Positions 10,679 through 24,800 are shown, counted from the stretch's first letter. The stretch: 60,000 bases of DNA from Nymphaea colorata (GCF_008831285.2 NC_045141.1:16170106-16230105); one strand, 5' to 3'. The notes: generated from the sequence alone by a model not told the origin. Program-made: numbers and translations.

Positions 10679-13600
10679 CAAGTGTGTGGAAGATGTGTCG
10701 GTATGCATATGAAGCATTATCCATGTAAGTCAAATGAAGTATGATGCCTAAGAGGCAAGAACTTTGTTTTCTACTTCTTATTTAAAAAATTTTCCAAAAC
10801 ACTTAAAGATTTGGCGATGATCAACAATGCCCCTAACTTTTTCAATATTATTAACGCCCGTTCTATGAATAAAAGAAAGAAGATAAGAAGAGCGGAAAGC
10901 ACCTAATAGCATTCTGTCGGACAAACTTTGCTAATTAATGAAATAAAAACTAGTTAATACTCTTATTATAATTTATTTTAACTATATTAGGTAATATTAA
11001 TCGCTTCAAACTATATGTAAATTACTTTATTTTTAGATTTTCATCTAAATCAATTTAATTAATGCTAGAAAGTTAGGAAATGCATGACAACCCTAGATTA
11101 AGTCACAACATCAGGAATAATTATTGTCATTCCTTAAGGACATGAAAGCGTACCTTTCACTTACCAACACTTGACAAAAAAAAAGCGTATGGATCTTTTC
11201 AATTAGACATGAAAAAACGTAGGTGTGTTTTAATAATATCAAAAAATAGGTACATATTTTTCTTATCAATAAATTTCTACAAGCATTTTCATTTTCTTTT
11301 CAAGTCATAGCTCCCCAGAGAAGCAATCTCTCTTCTGCCTTCTCTTTCAAGTCTCTGGTATTGCTGGTGTCACTTTTGTTCACTTGTTTCAAAAACGGGA
11401 ACCAGAAAGGAACAAAAAAAAAAACTCCCTCTCTCTCAAACCGGAAATTTGTTTGCCACTACCATATTGGACTCCAAATATGATCCAAACTTTATATATT
11501 AATCAATGTCCTCCATACTTCTGTTCCAGCCATGTGCATTGTGAAGCCACTTTTCAAAGTGAAGCTCATTTTTATAATTGTTCAACCACCATATGATCCA
11601 TGGGCCTTACAACTATGCCCACAGCTTCCACTAAGAAAGAATAATTGATTCCTCCACTGTGGCATTTCAATCAATCACCTGAAAATTCCAGCTTGTTATC
11701 ATTGAGATGTGAACTTAGATGTATGACTTGAAACTTATGGGCACTGATTAGAAGACCAAACACAATAATTGAATCTTCTGCAGATTATAATGAATCTTCA
11801 AGACGATGCAATATAGATGGAGACGATAACGCAACATACAGTTAATAGTTTCAACGCCATGAATCTTGAATGAGCAGTCGTTGACAACGTAATGCTTCAA
11901 TGTAGCTTCACCTGGATCTTTACTGCAAAAGATCAGCAGAAACGTCCAGTTGCTTTCCTTTTCTTCTTCGTGGACCAAAAACTGCCTGAAATGCAAACAT
12001 CGAGCTTCCTTTATAAACAACTTCTCGGGTTTGCGCTGCCTGAGCTTGGTAATGCTCTGGTAACTCACAATATGGAATGACAGAGAAATCATTAAGTTGC
12101 ACCAATGATTAAGAATTGCATGTTAACTTTGTTATCATAATAACGATAATTGCGATCACCTTTGGACATGTTAAGAAGGAGGTCTTAAACACTCTCTACA
12201 TCCAGAAGAAGAAAAAAAGAAACAAACACGCAATGACACAAGGATTTATATATAGTTCGAGAAAATAAGGAGTTTTCTCACTTCTATGGCTGCACTAGCT
12301 TCACTGTTCCTAAAAGAACATATTCAAGAGATCCTATTTCCGTTTCATAGGAATCTATGACAACACCATAGTAGCCAAGAATTAGAACAATAACCCTTGA
12401 TACCCACAAAACAGAGATAGCTTCTAAGATTGGGGATACTGCATTTGTAGTGGAGAATTAGAATGAGAGCCCTAGCTTGAGTTGAGCTCTCCATTTTTTT
12501 TGTATGTTCTGTACCGTCTTTTATTCTTTGAATCTTTTGGAATAAACGTAGTTGACCTTTCTCCCAGCATATTTGCATCCCAAGAGCCCCAGCTTATAAC
12601 ACTAGGATTAAGCCAGGGGTTCAAACCTAAAAATTTGAACTAATGAGCATTAGTTATATAATTTAAAATTTTTAAGGGGTACCTGCATGTCAATGAAAAA
12701 ACTTGCCATGAAATTTTAATATAAAAAATAAACACTTTTGTAAGTTTATGTACATCATTGCCCAATAGCGGAGCTACTGTGTGGTTGGCGTAGGCCACTA
12801 CTCGCACCATCCTCTGAAATCTTGCATTGTGATTAAGGTGGATGTAGGTTCAGTTAGGTCCAACTTCATGTGATGTATGCACCATACCTGAGTCAATGTT
12901 CTAAAATCACTCCTTCTCTTAAGTGAGAGATCGGTTAGTGCCTCTCAGCGAAAATTTGCCGACTCCGCCACTAGGCTTCGCCCTCCATTATCAGGCTCCA
13001 CAGTCTTCCAATAAAAGACTATGTAAAACAAATGTTGAATCCATCTCCAGGTGCCAAGGGTGACGATGAATCAATAATGAGAATTCAAAGTATTGTTGAC
13101 ACTAGGGTTGATGCAAGGAACATCATTCTCCTTATTCCTTCGTTGCTATGTTTTGACAAAAAGTTGATTGGAGAAGAGGCACCGATGTTTGGTAGAAATT
13201 GGTTCCTTCTTGAAGCAGCAAAAGAGACGTGATGAGGATATCGGTGAGGCGGGCACTAGAGGAAATGGGTTCGGTGGTGGCAGGGCCACCATGTGTGAAC
13301 TAGATTGTGCACTAGACGTACGGGTTGGCCCTTCTTCGACAACTGAGTGATTGACGTGACTCTGTTATTATTGAGGTACAGACTTCTTGAGATGCGAACC
13401 TTGTTGGATCTTAAACATTAGGAACCAAACATAATTGGTCAGTTCAACACACTTATGTACATGTTAAGTTTGTGTGTATATGTGTGTATGTTTATGTGTA
13501 TATATGTATGTATGTATGTATATATGATTCAAATTCACTGAATGCCTGCATGTTCATGGTTAAAAATAAAAAATTTGTCAATAAAGGTACCGTAAAACTT

Positions 13601-14438
13601 TGCTAAAGGTGTTACCACAATAGACAGCCCAATGCATCGCATCCAACGTTATGTTTAATCGTGCTCACCGGATCTATTGCATCTGGTGGCGGTGATTGAA
13701 CGAAGATCCAAAGATTGGAAGATTTAAACTATATATATATATATACACACACACATAACCTTTATCGCTTGTCTCTTTCATTAATTTATATTATACTCTC
13801 ACTTACATTTTCTTTCTCATATTCTTTTTGTTGGTGCTAGTAAGTATCTTTCCCATCCTAAAATTGGTGTATTATGAAAAACAGAAGGGAACTGAAAAGT
13901 GAAAAAAAAAAAAAAAACAACTCTCCAAAGAACTGGTTGAATTCGTTTTCGTATGTACCAAACGAGATTCATGCCATACCAATCAACCTTGTGGACGCCC
14001 TTTATCGTTTTTGCGGACAAACGTAACTAAAGTTGGAGCTCAATGATGAAGTCGGGATGGAGGAGGGTGAGGACTCATGTGCTAGGTTCTGGACCTGGGT
14101 CTGAAGCTATATAAGTACCGATCACATGATGAAGCCATAGTGCCACTGGCTTTTTTCTGAACAAGGTAGTTCCGGCGCTTACAAGTCCATGCACCCTCGT
14201 CCGAACGTGGTTCTGCCGCTACTCTCACCCGGTGGGCAAATAATGCTGCCTCCGGCATCGATGTGAGTGGAGCACCGAAGTCAGAACATTTAATTATGTT
14301 AAATCGGAAGCTGATTATATGCACACCCTTATGCCCTTCAAAAAGGAAGGTTTTGAAGAAGAATAAAAGGAGATTGTTGAAAAGTAAAAAGGATTAAAAG
14401 GTAAACTTTATTATCAAAAATTTTTGGAACACACCCAA

Positions 14439-14441
<3 letters not shown>
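10679..14441. other. Intergenic, no gene assigned
   Basis: Overlapping minus-strand frames at 11,748-12,105 look mildly protein-like but match nothing I recognise. A degenerate inverted pair (AGCGGAGCTAC near 12,770; GACTCCGCCACTA near 12,960) may be an old copy of the GGGGCGGAGCC element. TG/TATG microsatellites occur at about 13,467-13,527. Confidence 0.45.

Positions 14442-14479
<38 letters not shown>
14442..14479. repeat. Poly-T tract of 38 bases
   Basis: An uninterrupted T run sits between CCAACCC and GGAGAAG. It could be the tail of a minus-strand retroposon or a simple repeat; I saw no flanking duplication. Confidence 0.8.
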
Positions 14480-14480
<1 letters not shown>

Positions 14481-14790
14481 GAGAAGTGTATATTGGCTAT
14501 GTCACTATAGTGTAGGGTGCGGGTGCCGGAACGGTACATCCCAAAAAATTTAGGTGCGGTGAGGGTATTTTATTTTTATTTTTATTGTTAATTTATTATA
14601 TATATAACAGATTTAACATCTTATTACAATTTAGTTATTAATGTATATAACATAGTTGAATAATTATATTGCATAGAAAAATATCAAAATAACATATATT
14701 ATATAAGTAATTTAATAATATGACATTTTAACTGGGCTCGAGTGTGAGTCAAAGCATATTGGTTGAGTGCACATTGTGCACTCAACTCCT

Positions 14791-15112
14791 TAAATTGGGT
14801 TACTGTGTAGACAACAAATATGCATTCAAAGAAGAAAGAAGGGGTGTGGGGGCACTTTAGAATTTTTTTATAAAGTCGTGTAGTTTAGCCTTTTAATATT
14901 TTTTAAAAAATTCCTTCTTATCCTTTTAAAACTCTCTTTTTTTACCCATCTTGGTTAAATTGGGTTACTGTGTGGGCAACAAATATGCATTCAAAGAAAA
15001 GAAAAGGGATGTGGGGACATTTTAGAATTTTTTTATAAAGACATGCGTAGTTTAGCCTTTTAATATTTTTTAAAAATTTCCTTCTTATCCTTTTAAAACT
15101 CTCTTTTTTACT
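14791..15112. repeat. 165-bp tandem duplication
   Basis: The second copy begins at about 14,957. Both copies contain TAAATTGGGTTACTGTGT, CAACAAATATGCATTCAAAG and AGTTTAGCCTTTTAATATT in order. Identity is high, with small indels. Confidence 0.85.
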
Positions 15113-17016
15113 TTAACGAAGACATTTTAATTATTATACACTCTTTATACATGCATAGGCTTCTTGGTGTAGAAGGTTACGACAACAATATATTCTTCAA
15201 AAGTAGAAGACACAATGTAACAACTCGACCCCTCAAAAGTCTAGAAACCAAGATAATCATCTATTTAATAACTCCTTTTATTACAAGTTCTTGAAGATCT
15301 CTCATAATATTCCATACAAGATTAAATTTTTGGAGTGTTACATACAAAAATGAACATGGTTTCCTTGTAGCCGTTGAATGAATTGAACTCAACTAACATG
15401 TAACCATGCAACTTAAATTCGGACTGGCGAGAACCAATTGAGTGTTTGGGAACCCAACAACACTGCCATTAGAATTTGGAAGAGAGGGAACATAGCGGTG
15501 GGTGTGAGTATGGGGTGTTATTGTCATTTTATTCTTTAACGGTGTTGCCGTATCTCCTGTTTTATTAGAGGCCATCTTTTTTTGTGTAACTGTTTTTGTT
15601 TGTAATAGTTGAAATTCATAGGTTCAAGAGGCAGAGCACAACACAACTTATTGAGGAGGTAGGTTGATGAGAGCTTGGTTATCAGTTTGATTTTCATAGG
15701 TGTTGCTCTTCTAAACCACAAAAGGTGGAAGTGTGATGCTCTGGTTGATGAATGCACGACTATCCACTTAGATATAAAAAGATGTTGGTCTTTCTCAACC
15801 ATTCTTTTTTTTTTTGTTTTTTTGTTTTTTTTTTTTGTCTTTCCTCCATCTCAATAGTGTGAGGGAATATTTTCAAAGCTCCGACAAGCTCCAGGAATAG
15901 ATGTCAACTGTGTGAATTCAAGGGCCATGTCCCATGGTTGGGGTCGGTCAGAATATGTAATACCTCACCGGTACGTTTATCTCACCGGTACGATCTCAGA
16001 TCCAAAGATCAAATTTCTGAACCCTTCGTTTAAGATAATACTAAATATTTTGTACTTTTGACAAAGAAAGAACATTCACAAGCGCCTTAAGCTCTTATTT
16101 TTGTATTTTCAAACATTATAAAGTTAAAAAATAGTTTTTGAGTGAACGTAAAATTTAAAACTGTATGTAATAACAACTATTTTTCGGACGAAATTCCATT
16201 TTTAATGTATTCACGATGCAATATATCAATTAGGTTGCAGCAGATTTTTTATTTTTGGAAGGGAAAAAAGAGAGAAAATAGTTTAAGTGGCACTCGAAAT
16301 AAAGGTGCACTGCTAAAGCAAATTCAAGAAAAATATGAACCATAATAAGTACTACTGAACTTAAAGAGGCCATAAGCTCCACACGGGCGCGTGCGCGCGC
16401 ACACACACACACGTGATATGGAGCATACCCTACCATTACGCCTTCAAACTACAAGAAAAATGATTTTTCTAAAACTTGTGGTAATTTATTTCCCGCAACA
16501 AACTTAGGATTTCATGATTCTTTAGGTAAACAGCACATTTCTACCATTTAAAATGAAAATTTGAAGTTGTACGAATATTAAATTGTTCAATACTTTAAGA
16601 GCAAAAAATATACAGTCAAGGTCATTTATTTGATAACCGTTTAAAAAGAGTAATTTTAACCAGTTAATTTAAGTATTTGTAATTAAAACATGCAGCCATT
16701 TGTAGCATATGAAATCTTACTTTGTTATCTACTCTTTATATTTTTTCAAGTAGAACATTTTTTTTTCTCTGATTTTAAATGTTTTTTATTTTCTGAATTT
16801 TAACGTAGAATTACGTTTATACAATCTTATGCTATTCTGATGTGTAACTTCAAATTGTCATGACTTACATTAGGCATTTTACACAAACACACACCATATA
16901 TAAGAAACCTAAGTCTTTGACTACCAACAACGGTAGAAACTCTGCATTTTCTGCTGCTCACTCCCTCACCCAAAGTGTCGACTTAATTGGAGAAGAAAGA
17001 GGACAGAGATAAGCAT

Positions 17017-17020
<4 letters not shown>

Positions 17021-17094
<74 letters not shown>

Positions 17095-17095
17095 A
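17021..17095. repeat. Compound (CT)n-(AT)n-(AC)n microsatellite
   Basis: A CT run passes into a long alternating AT run and then ACACACAC. The open frame across it is an artefact. Confidence 0.9.
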
Positions 17096-18474
17096 CAAGT
17101 CTTCTACTTGGAATTCACATTCTTTTCTCCCTTTGTCATTACTTGTGGCATTCTATTCTGTGTTTTCGCCTAGTTTTGACTTAAGAGAGAGGATCACATC
17201 CTGTTCCTCTGGGGCTAGCTTTACATGTTGGGGGACAAGAATGTTAAGCATTGCCCACGGCTGACACCGTGGGCAAAAACCTCCCATGGCCATGAACAGT
17301 TGATACAACGGTTTTGTATCATCGGCAAAAGTTTCGTGAGCATAACTATTGCCTAGGGTTTGGAGCGGTGGGGAAATCTCCTTATCTTTGCCGTTGAAGA
17401 TAATCACCGGTAAAGGTCTTTCCTTCATAGGTATCGCCCATGGGGGCTACCCATTGACGGCCTCATAACAGGTGAGTCCGGTAGCTAAAAGTGTGGGCTA
17501 GTATTGAAAAATCATTCAGCTCACGACAAGCATCTCACTTTTATATATATATATATATATATATAAACCAAATATACTAATTAAGTTTTGGATGTACTGC
17601 AAATGTTGGAGACCCCATGAACAATAATTGCAGTGTCACCTCCAACTCGCACATGCTGCTTCATCAACTTTCCTCCCTTGGTCAGATGGTGCCACCAGAG
17701 AGAGAGCACCCATGTGCCCATGTCCGCTACCAGACAACCCTGTGTTCCCTTCGGTTTCAATTTTGAGTTATATTTTGCTACCAAGACGTCAATTCACGAA
17801 GGGTGACTAAAATTCTTATTAAAAACTTTTCACCTTCTTCAAATGCCCGTCAAGTTATAAGCTCCCTAACCAGGTTCTTTTACGAGTCCTCAACTCAGGC
17901 AGTCCTTTAAAAAAACTGTAACACTTCATCTATGTCATCCTGAATTTAGTTCTATATATATATATGTATACATATATCAAACAACGAAGATATAAATTAA
18001 ATTAAAGCTCCAGCACTTGTTTATTATAACGAAGAAAAACCTGCGGATGAGAAATGATCATCTAACACGCCTTCGCCGTCGTTGTTTCCCGCCTCTCCGC
18101 CGTGATTGCTGGCGTTTATGGACTTTTGACAACAAAAAATCGGCAAGCTACGAAAATAAATTGTATCTATGGGCAGTGGGACGTGACACCTTGTTTATGG
18201 GACGGACAAAGTGTCCCGCAGGCTATGTTTGATCGCTTCCTAAGTCATACGGGTAGTTCCGTAAGATCCACATACTGTACCTCATGTGAGCATTTGGACA
18301 CACTTGATTATTTTTTAACTCAAGGGTCATCCAAATATCTCTTGACTTTCTCCAACTCAGTTTTCATCTTATTTTTTATAGTTATCGTTCATTAACACAT
18401 AATCGTTTTATTCATATCACTTATTTGTTCCAACGCTGCTTTCATTTTTTATTTTTGTGTTATTTTACACACAT

Positions 18475-18476
<2 letters not shown>

Positions 18477-18523
<47 letters not shown>
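18477..18523. repeat. (CA)n-(AT)n microsatellite
   Basis: An ACACAC run passes into alternating AT of about 35 bases. Confidence 0.9.
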
Positions 18524-18525
<2 letters not shown>

Positions 18526-18533
18526 GTGTGTGA

Positions 18534-18797
18534 TGTCGTATCCTCATACCCACATTTTTTATGTTACTATGTCTGTGCTCATACCTGTACCCATGTGACT
18601 TAAATAGTTTTCTATCTCATACTTTTCTATCTCATACAGTAGTAGAGCCACATGTGTTTTAGTACACACGCGCGCACATATATATGTTGTATCTTCATAC
18701 CCATATTTTCTAAGTTACTATGTTTATACTCATACCTGCACCCATGTGACTTAAATAACTTTGTATCTCTATAGAAGGGGAGCCACATGTGTTTTAG
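18534..18797. repeat. 151-bp tandem duplication
   Basis: TGTCGTATCCTCATACCCA at 18,534 recurs as TGTTGTATCTTCATACCCA at 18,685. Both copies continue through CCATGTGACTTAAATA to GCCACATGTGTTTTAGT. Divergence is moderate. Confidence 0.75.
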
Positions 18798-20512
18798 TTC
18801 GTGCATCTGTTACGAGATGCATATAAACTAGTTTATTACATATTGGTATTCGGCAATATTTTACTATATATTCCAAAGGTTGAAGTTTTTCTAAGGCTTC
18901 AAATTTGGGCTACCATGTATGGGAATTGGGAGACCCACGCAGATGTTAAAAACTTAGCTCTGTGGTCTGACACTTTGGACCGCTTCGACCATAGATGATA
19001 GATCCGTGGTTTTATGAACGAAATCCGTCCATGCAGCATATTATTTGCAATTATGTTGCTGTACCTCTTCATTCTTCTCAAGAGCCAAAAGTTGTCATAT
19101 CCGCGCATTTAATGAGATTCCTTGCTTAAAATTTACACATGTTTGGTGAGATACGCTCAATAAGGTTACAAGTTTGTTTTGAAGACCAAAAAGAAGCATT
19201 CGCAGTTGCTGCCCCATCCCATTCCTGGCTTTCACCTACCTTCCATTATTTAATGCGGCATCATTCCCGAAGAAAGCGGTGGAAAACAACAAGGAGCATG
19301 AAACCATGTCCTATTCCAATCTCCATCTCCATAATAGAGATGTGTTACTGCCATTACTCCTTCTTAAATACTTTTCTTTGATTCTTCGAGCACTCACTTA
19401 GTCGATTCCGCTGCACCAAATTCTATATCACAGTGATGATGGCGATTGAATCTAAAGGGCATGACATAGTTACTCGGATTGATGAATATGTGACAGTGCA
19501 GCTGTTGCTTTAATGCTTAAAAGCGTCAATCCTCTTAAATTACAGACGCTACTCTTGCATTAAATCTTGTGATTATAAATTCACGTAAGTTCCATGTTAA
19601 ACCTTGAAGATAATAAGAGAAATGAGTCTCCTTTCAAACTTTGCTATTGTGAGTCTCTTTTTAAACCTTGAAGGAATGAGTGAAAGCTTCGGCTCTCGAG
19701 TTTTCTCCTATATTAAACCGAGCTCCAACTGACAAGTGCTATTCAATCCTGAAATGCAAAATCAGCTTGAACCACGGAGAAACTGATTCGATTCACTTAT
19801 TGCACATTTTTAGCTAGAAAAATATGAAAAGGCATTTGATTTTTGTGTGCTCAATTTTTTATAAAGTCAACAAATTATTTGCATTCGTTTTGATATAAAA
19901 TGAAAACATGTCTTCTTTATAAAAACTAATCTTTTCTTGGCCGATGAAGGATGTATGTGTCTTTGGCTTAAGTGTTTTTATTATTTTATAAACAAATTTA
20001 TCATTAGGTGGCTTTTTGTAAAATTTCTCTAAAAGTTTGCATGAGCGTCCGTTAACTTTTTTGGAAGTTAAGTATTTGATTTGATACTTGCGCAGAAATT
20101 ACCTGCATTTTCCTATTATTTTTTCTATTTTTTATTTCATTTTTAATATTTTGTCCTTTAGATGTTTTAAAGAATCTCGGTATGTCGTATCTTCTGTTTT
20201 CTCACCGATCATCACTCAGTTCGGATTCTGATTCGATACATTCGGTGATTCGGATCGGTCCTGCCTCATTTGAGGCAAGAAACGATCCAAGACGTACTCT
20301 GAACCCAAGGTTCGGATGCCTCGGATCCATCTGACACTGTACCCCACGCTGCCTTATACATACATGTCTGGCGTCGCCGTTAGTCGAGGTAAATATTAGG
20401 AAGGGGAAACTTTGTCACCTGGAGACAAAGTTCACCAGGGACTGAATGATATGGGGCACGGAAAGTTCTGACTCTCACGCTGTTCCGGCCGACCGAGACA
20501 CCGTGATAAAAT

Positions 20513-20616
20513 TTGACTGGATATCTGCCCCCTCTCATAAGGTTGACCCTTAAATTTCTCCGTTTGACTGGATGTTTGCCCCCCCCCTCATAAGGTTGAC
20601 GCATAAATTTTCTAAG
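20513..20616. repeat. 51-bp tandem duplication
   Basis: TTGACTGGATATCTGCCCCC at 20,513 recurs as TTGACTGGATGTTTGCCCCC at 20,564. Both are followed by CTCATAAGGTTGAC. Confidence 0.75.
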
Positions 20617-21787
20617 TTGAACAAGACGATTGCGACTTATCACCTAAAATTAGCAAAGTCATACCCCTAATTTCCTCGAAGTCAGGGATAGCGCTTATTC
20701 AAATCAAATCATACATGTGTCTCTTCCCGCACCCCTAATCCGAAGAGCTGCGCCATGCACATTGAGGCGTTGACACATGAATTTTAAAAGTTGGGTTCAT
20801 TTATTTTGATGTGCTAGAATCTAAAATTTCGACCCCTTCCTCATAAACTTACTTTTTCTTTTAGGGATACAATTGGATTTTGTATATTCAAAACTTTATT
20901 TTTTACTTCAACACAAAAGATTATATTTAAAGTTGCGTTCGGATCTCAGAGCTATGGTGACTGACTGATTCCTATGGATGTAAAGGTTGAAACACCTGGA
21001 GTTCGAGAATTTAACCACATTTCGAGAATTTCAAATCTTTAGATTTTTTTTGATAGATCTGAAATCCAATGTATGTGTACCATGCGCGTCCCACCAAACA
21101 CACGAAGAAACTCAAAAGACGGACCCGAACCCGCAAACCCCAGAAAAGAAAAGGGGGCCACCGCAGCAACATGACGGATCGCCGGTATCCTTGTCGTTGG
21201 TTTTACAGCTAGAGCAGGTCCAGATCCAGATCCGACTCGGCCACGCGGAGGGACCGATACAAGCGCAAAACCGGGAAGGGAAGAGACATCCGGGCTGTCG
21301 GAAGTGGGCCCCGCCCGCGGGCGCCTCCGAATCAGAAAAGCGTACACCGCACGGGCCGTGGAGTGGTCCCCACCAGAAGACGGGGTACGACCGTCCACGT
21401 CATGACCTTCCCGCGTCCCCCAGTGGGAACGGAGGGCGAGGAGCCATCCCCGCGCAACACCGCCTGTCCGGTCGGAGGCTTTCCCGGCCGTCCCAAGCCC
21501 CGCCAACGCCTTCCCTCCCAACCCCGACACCAGGCCGGAGGAATAATAAGCAAGGGAGGGGGGAGAGAGAGAGAGATCTCCGTTGCTTGCGTCCGTCCAT
21601 TTTCATGAGGGCAGGGTTTGTCTCCGTTTCCGTTGTCCTTACTTAGTCTCTGTTAGTTCACGATCTGCATTTTGTTCCTTCGTCCTCAAAGCCAAACCCT
21701 AGCTCTCTTGCTCATCTTCCTGGTTCGGAAATTAGGTTTTTTTTTTTTTTCTTTTTCTTTTTCTGTGGGCTCTGGGTGGAGGAGGAG

Positions 21788-21808
21788 ATGGAGGGAGCGT
21801 GCCGCTAG
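21788..21808 (+). CDS. Six-codon upstream ORF before XLG
   Basis: ATG GAG GGA GCG TGC CGC TAG ends 25 nt before the XLG start codon. It would lie in the leader if transcription starts further upstream, as the GC-rich leader suggests. Whether it is translated is inference. Confidence 0.3.
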   Translation: MEGACR

Positions 21809-21833
21809 GGTTTGAAGTGGAGCAAGGGAAGGA

Positions 21834-24800
21834 ATGGAGATGGAGGAGCTCCTGAGGAAGATGTTGCCGGCCGGAGCTCCCATTCCGGATGATGACCAGT
21901 TGGACTTCTCGTTCGCCGTGGAGTATGAGGGCCCGCCCGTCGCTTATGACCTCCCTAAGGTCATTCCCGTCGACGTCGACAGGATTCCGGTGGCGTCGCA
22001 GGTCTCTGCGTCTCTCCCTGGCACCGTTCCCGTCGTCCAGCCCGTCCTCTCGGCTGGGATCCCCGTTCGATCTGTCTCCTGGGTTTCGATGTCTGGTTCG
22101 AAGCAGCGGGATGTCGTCGCCGGCGGGAAGAGTCGGGAGGTCGTTGCTGAGGATCGAGCTTCTCCCACGTCGGTGATGGAGTCGTCATCGATCGAGAGGG
22201 TCGGGGACGACGGCGCGAGCGCCGGGGTGGATGAATGCTCCGTGGAAGGAGGGTTTTCCAATTTGTTGACTAATTCCGGTGAGGATTTGAGCTCGGCCCC
22301 TGCGGGCTGGGGTTCCGACGATGACGACTCGGTCCGGAGTTCACCGATTCTCTCTTCAGGAGCCTCGTCGTGGAAGGGGGACTATCAGGACCCTGAGTCG
22401 GTGTCGTCTTTCCGGAGGTCGGAGGAGGACGAGGAACTCTCCGGGGACGCGAAGAAGCCCCAAATGGTGACTTTCCGGGAGGAGGACCCTTCACTAAGCC
22501 GCAATGGAGGTCTTCGAGACGGGGCGTCCGGATCGAGGTTGAAGAAAGGTGCCTGCCATCGATGCCTTAGGGGCAATTGGCTTATGGAAAAGGAAGTTTG
22601 CCTCGTCTGCAACGCAAAGTATTGCAGCAGCTGCGTCCTGAGGGCGATGGGTTCCATGCCTGAGGGGAGAAAATGCGTCGGTTGCATCGGTTATCCGATC
22701 GACGAGTCGAAAAGGGAGAGCTTGGGGAAGTGCTCTCGGTTGCTCAGGAGGTTGCTGAGCTCGTTGGAGATTAGAGAGATAATGAAAGCAGAGAAATCGT
22801 GCGAAGCAAATCAATTGCAGCCGGAGAGCGTCTTCGTAAACGGAAAACAGCTTAGTCCTGACGAGATGGCCATCTTGGTATCGTGCGGCAACCCGCCGAG
22901 GAAGATGAAGCCTGGTAGATATTGGTATGACAAAGTATCCGGTCTATGGGGAAAGGTGAGAGAAGGGAGTTGGTTCCTGGATTTTTTTTTTTTTTTGTGT
23001 TCGTGAAAAATAGGACAAAAAGTAACCATTGCTCAAACTTGTCTTTAATTTGGTTTTCTCTTATCAATTGAAACGATTGACAGGAGGGGAGCAAGCCTCA
23101 CAAGATTATCACGCCACATTTAAACGTTGGTGGAAGTCTCATGTTTAATGCCAGCAATGGCAACACCAGTGTCTACATTAACGGTCGAGAGATTACGAAA
23201 ACGGAGTTGCGGATGCTTCAGGTTTATGCCTAATTCGCTTGCCGATAATGCTCTTCGATTGACGTGTGTTATATTGTTGATGGTAATTTTAAGCAATTGT
23301 GGGTTATTGCAGTGGGCTGGAGTCCAGTGTGCTGGAAATCCTCATTTTTGGGTGAACGCTGATGGGTCGTATCAGGAGGAGGGGCAGAAGAATATCAAAG
23401 GCCACATATGGGGCAAGGTTTCTTCGTACAATTATCTGTTTCATCATTTTTAAATCTCCTCTTTCCGTCAACTCATTGTCGGATGGTGCTTATGCAGGCT
23501 GGAACACGTCTGATTTGTTCGGTCCTGTCACTGCCAACACCTTGTAAAACAAGTAATTCTTTTGTAGACGAAGTGAATGGTTTGCCAATTAGAACTCTAC
23601 CTGAATATTTTGAGCAAAGAGTTCAGAAGATTCTTTTAATTGGACAGCCAGGGGCTGGAACTAGTGCGCTATTTAAGCAGGTGAGACCAAATCACATTGA
23701 ATTAAGTTGATGTTACTTGTTTCTAGAGGCGACATTCTTCATTGAGCACTCAATAACTTCAGTGTCCTTTTTTTTAATAATAATACTTATGTGGATTCAC
23801 TTCTATCTTACAATTAAATGCTTATAATTAATTTCAGTAAAATCTTTTGGGCTAGGTTAACGTAGTTAGGCGTTGTTCGCTGAATGAATTAAACTTTTTC
23901 TATTTTTGCCGTTCTCCCTTTTGATTTAATCTGATTTAGTTTATCCATAAAGCGACATTAGAACTTAAGGATAAGATAAGCTTGTCTCATGTTGATGTTG
24001 GGTGGAGCTGATCCTTTTCTAACTTCTAACTTGATTCAAATTCAAATTTGTCATCATTTTTTGTTGAGTTGCTTATTCTGTTCAGAGATGTGTGAAACAT
24101 GACAAGCCTGAGTAGTTCATAAATTATGTAGCCTCAGAAAAATCTCATACTAATGAGCTTTGACATTGTTGTTAGATTCTCCAAGGTTGTATTGTATGTT
24201 CTTATTGTGTGGATTGAAGAATTAAATCCGCTGAGCATTTTCCAAAATAATCAGCAAGAATTTAGTTTATTCAAAGTTTAGCACATCTTATAGGTTGCAC
24301 AACATGAAAAAGTAAAATGATCGGAACCGGATTTTGATGAACTGCAACGGTGCTATGCTTTGTTCAAAGGCCATATGGCTGTGCTCTCACCAGTTATTTT
24401 AAATTTCCTTAGTTGCCTTTCAATTTCACGAAACAGCAACTTATCGATCTTTTGTTAAGAGAAATAGGCAAGTAGTAGCTAATTGTATGATCTTGGATAT
24501 TACATTATTGGAGAAGTTGGGTTTCATCCTTGACTTTCCATTGGTCTTCCTGTCCAATTTTTATCATCCTCAAACTGAGCGTTTTCTCTTCTTAGCTGAA
24601 GGGTATACACTCTGTCGGTGAGTTTTGCTTAAACATTTCATGACTTTCTCTTGGTTGGATCAGATTGGTACCGTTTTACATTTGAACTCAATCAGTGAAA
24701 GAGATTTGGCTTATGAAAAGCAGCATTGTTAGCATTCATGTGAACTCTCTCTTGAACCTTAGAATTTTCAGTCAGTTGTAGTAAGTGTCACTCCTATTAT

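Larger units (their letters stand above)
15113..21787. other. Intergenic between repeats and XLG
   Basis: No gene is supported. Microsatellites lie at 16,386-16,413, 17,021-17,095 and 18,477-18,523. Tandem duplications lie at 18,534-18,797 and 20,513-20,616. The patch 17,200-17,470 repeats GGGCAAAA and CGGCAAAAG words of the kind found inside non-autonomous CACTA elements, without clear ends. The GC-rich stretch 21,100-21,780 is the likely promoter and leader region of XLG. Confidence 0.5.

Noticed and set aside
12765-12975. AGCGGAGCTAC ... GACTCCGCCACTA as another copy of the GGGGCGGAGCC family
   Set aside because: The ends are degenerate and flanks show no 8-bp repeat; it is mentioned only in the spacer description.
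17200-17470. CACTA-like internal repeats (GGGCAAAA, CGGCAAAAG)
   Set aside because: An ACTACAAGAAAAAT-like word at about 16,449 could be one end, but no matching inverted end or 3-bp duplication was found, so it is not called an element.
20987-21646. 219-codon plus-strand frame and 163-codon antisense frame before XLG
   Set aside because: Both are open because of GC-rich leader or promoter DNA; composition is Pro/Arg-rich and there is no motif. Two overlapping frames on opposite strands argue for chance.
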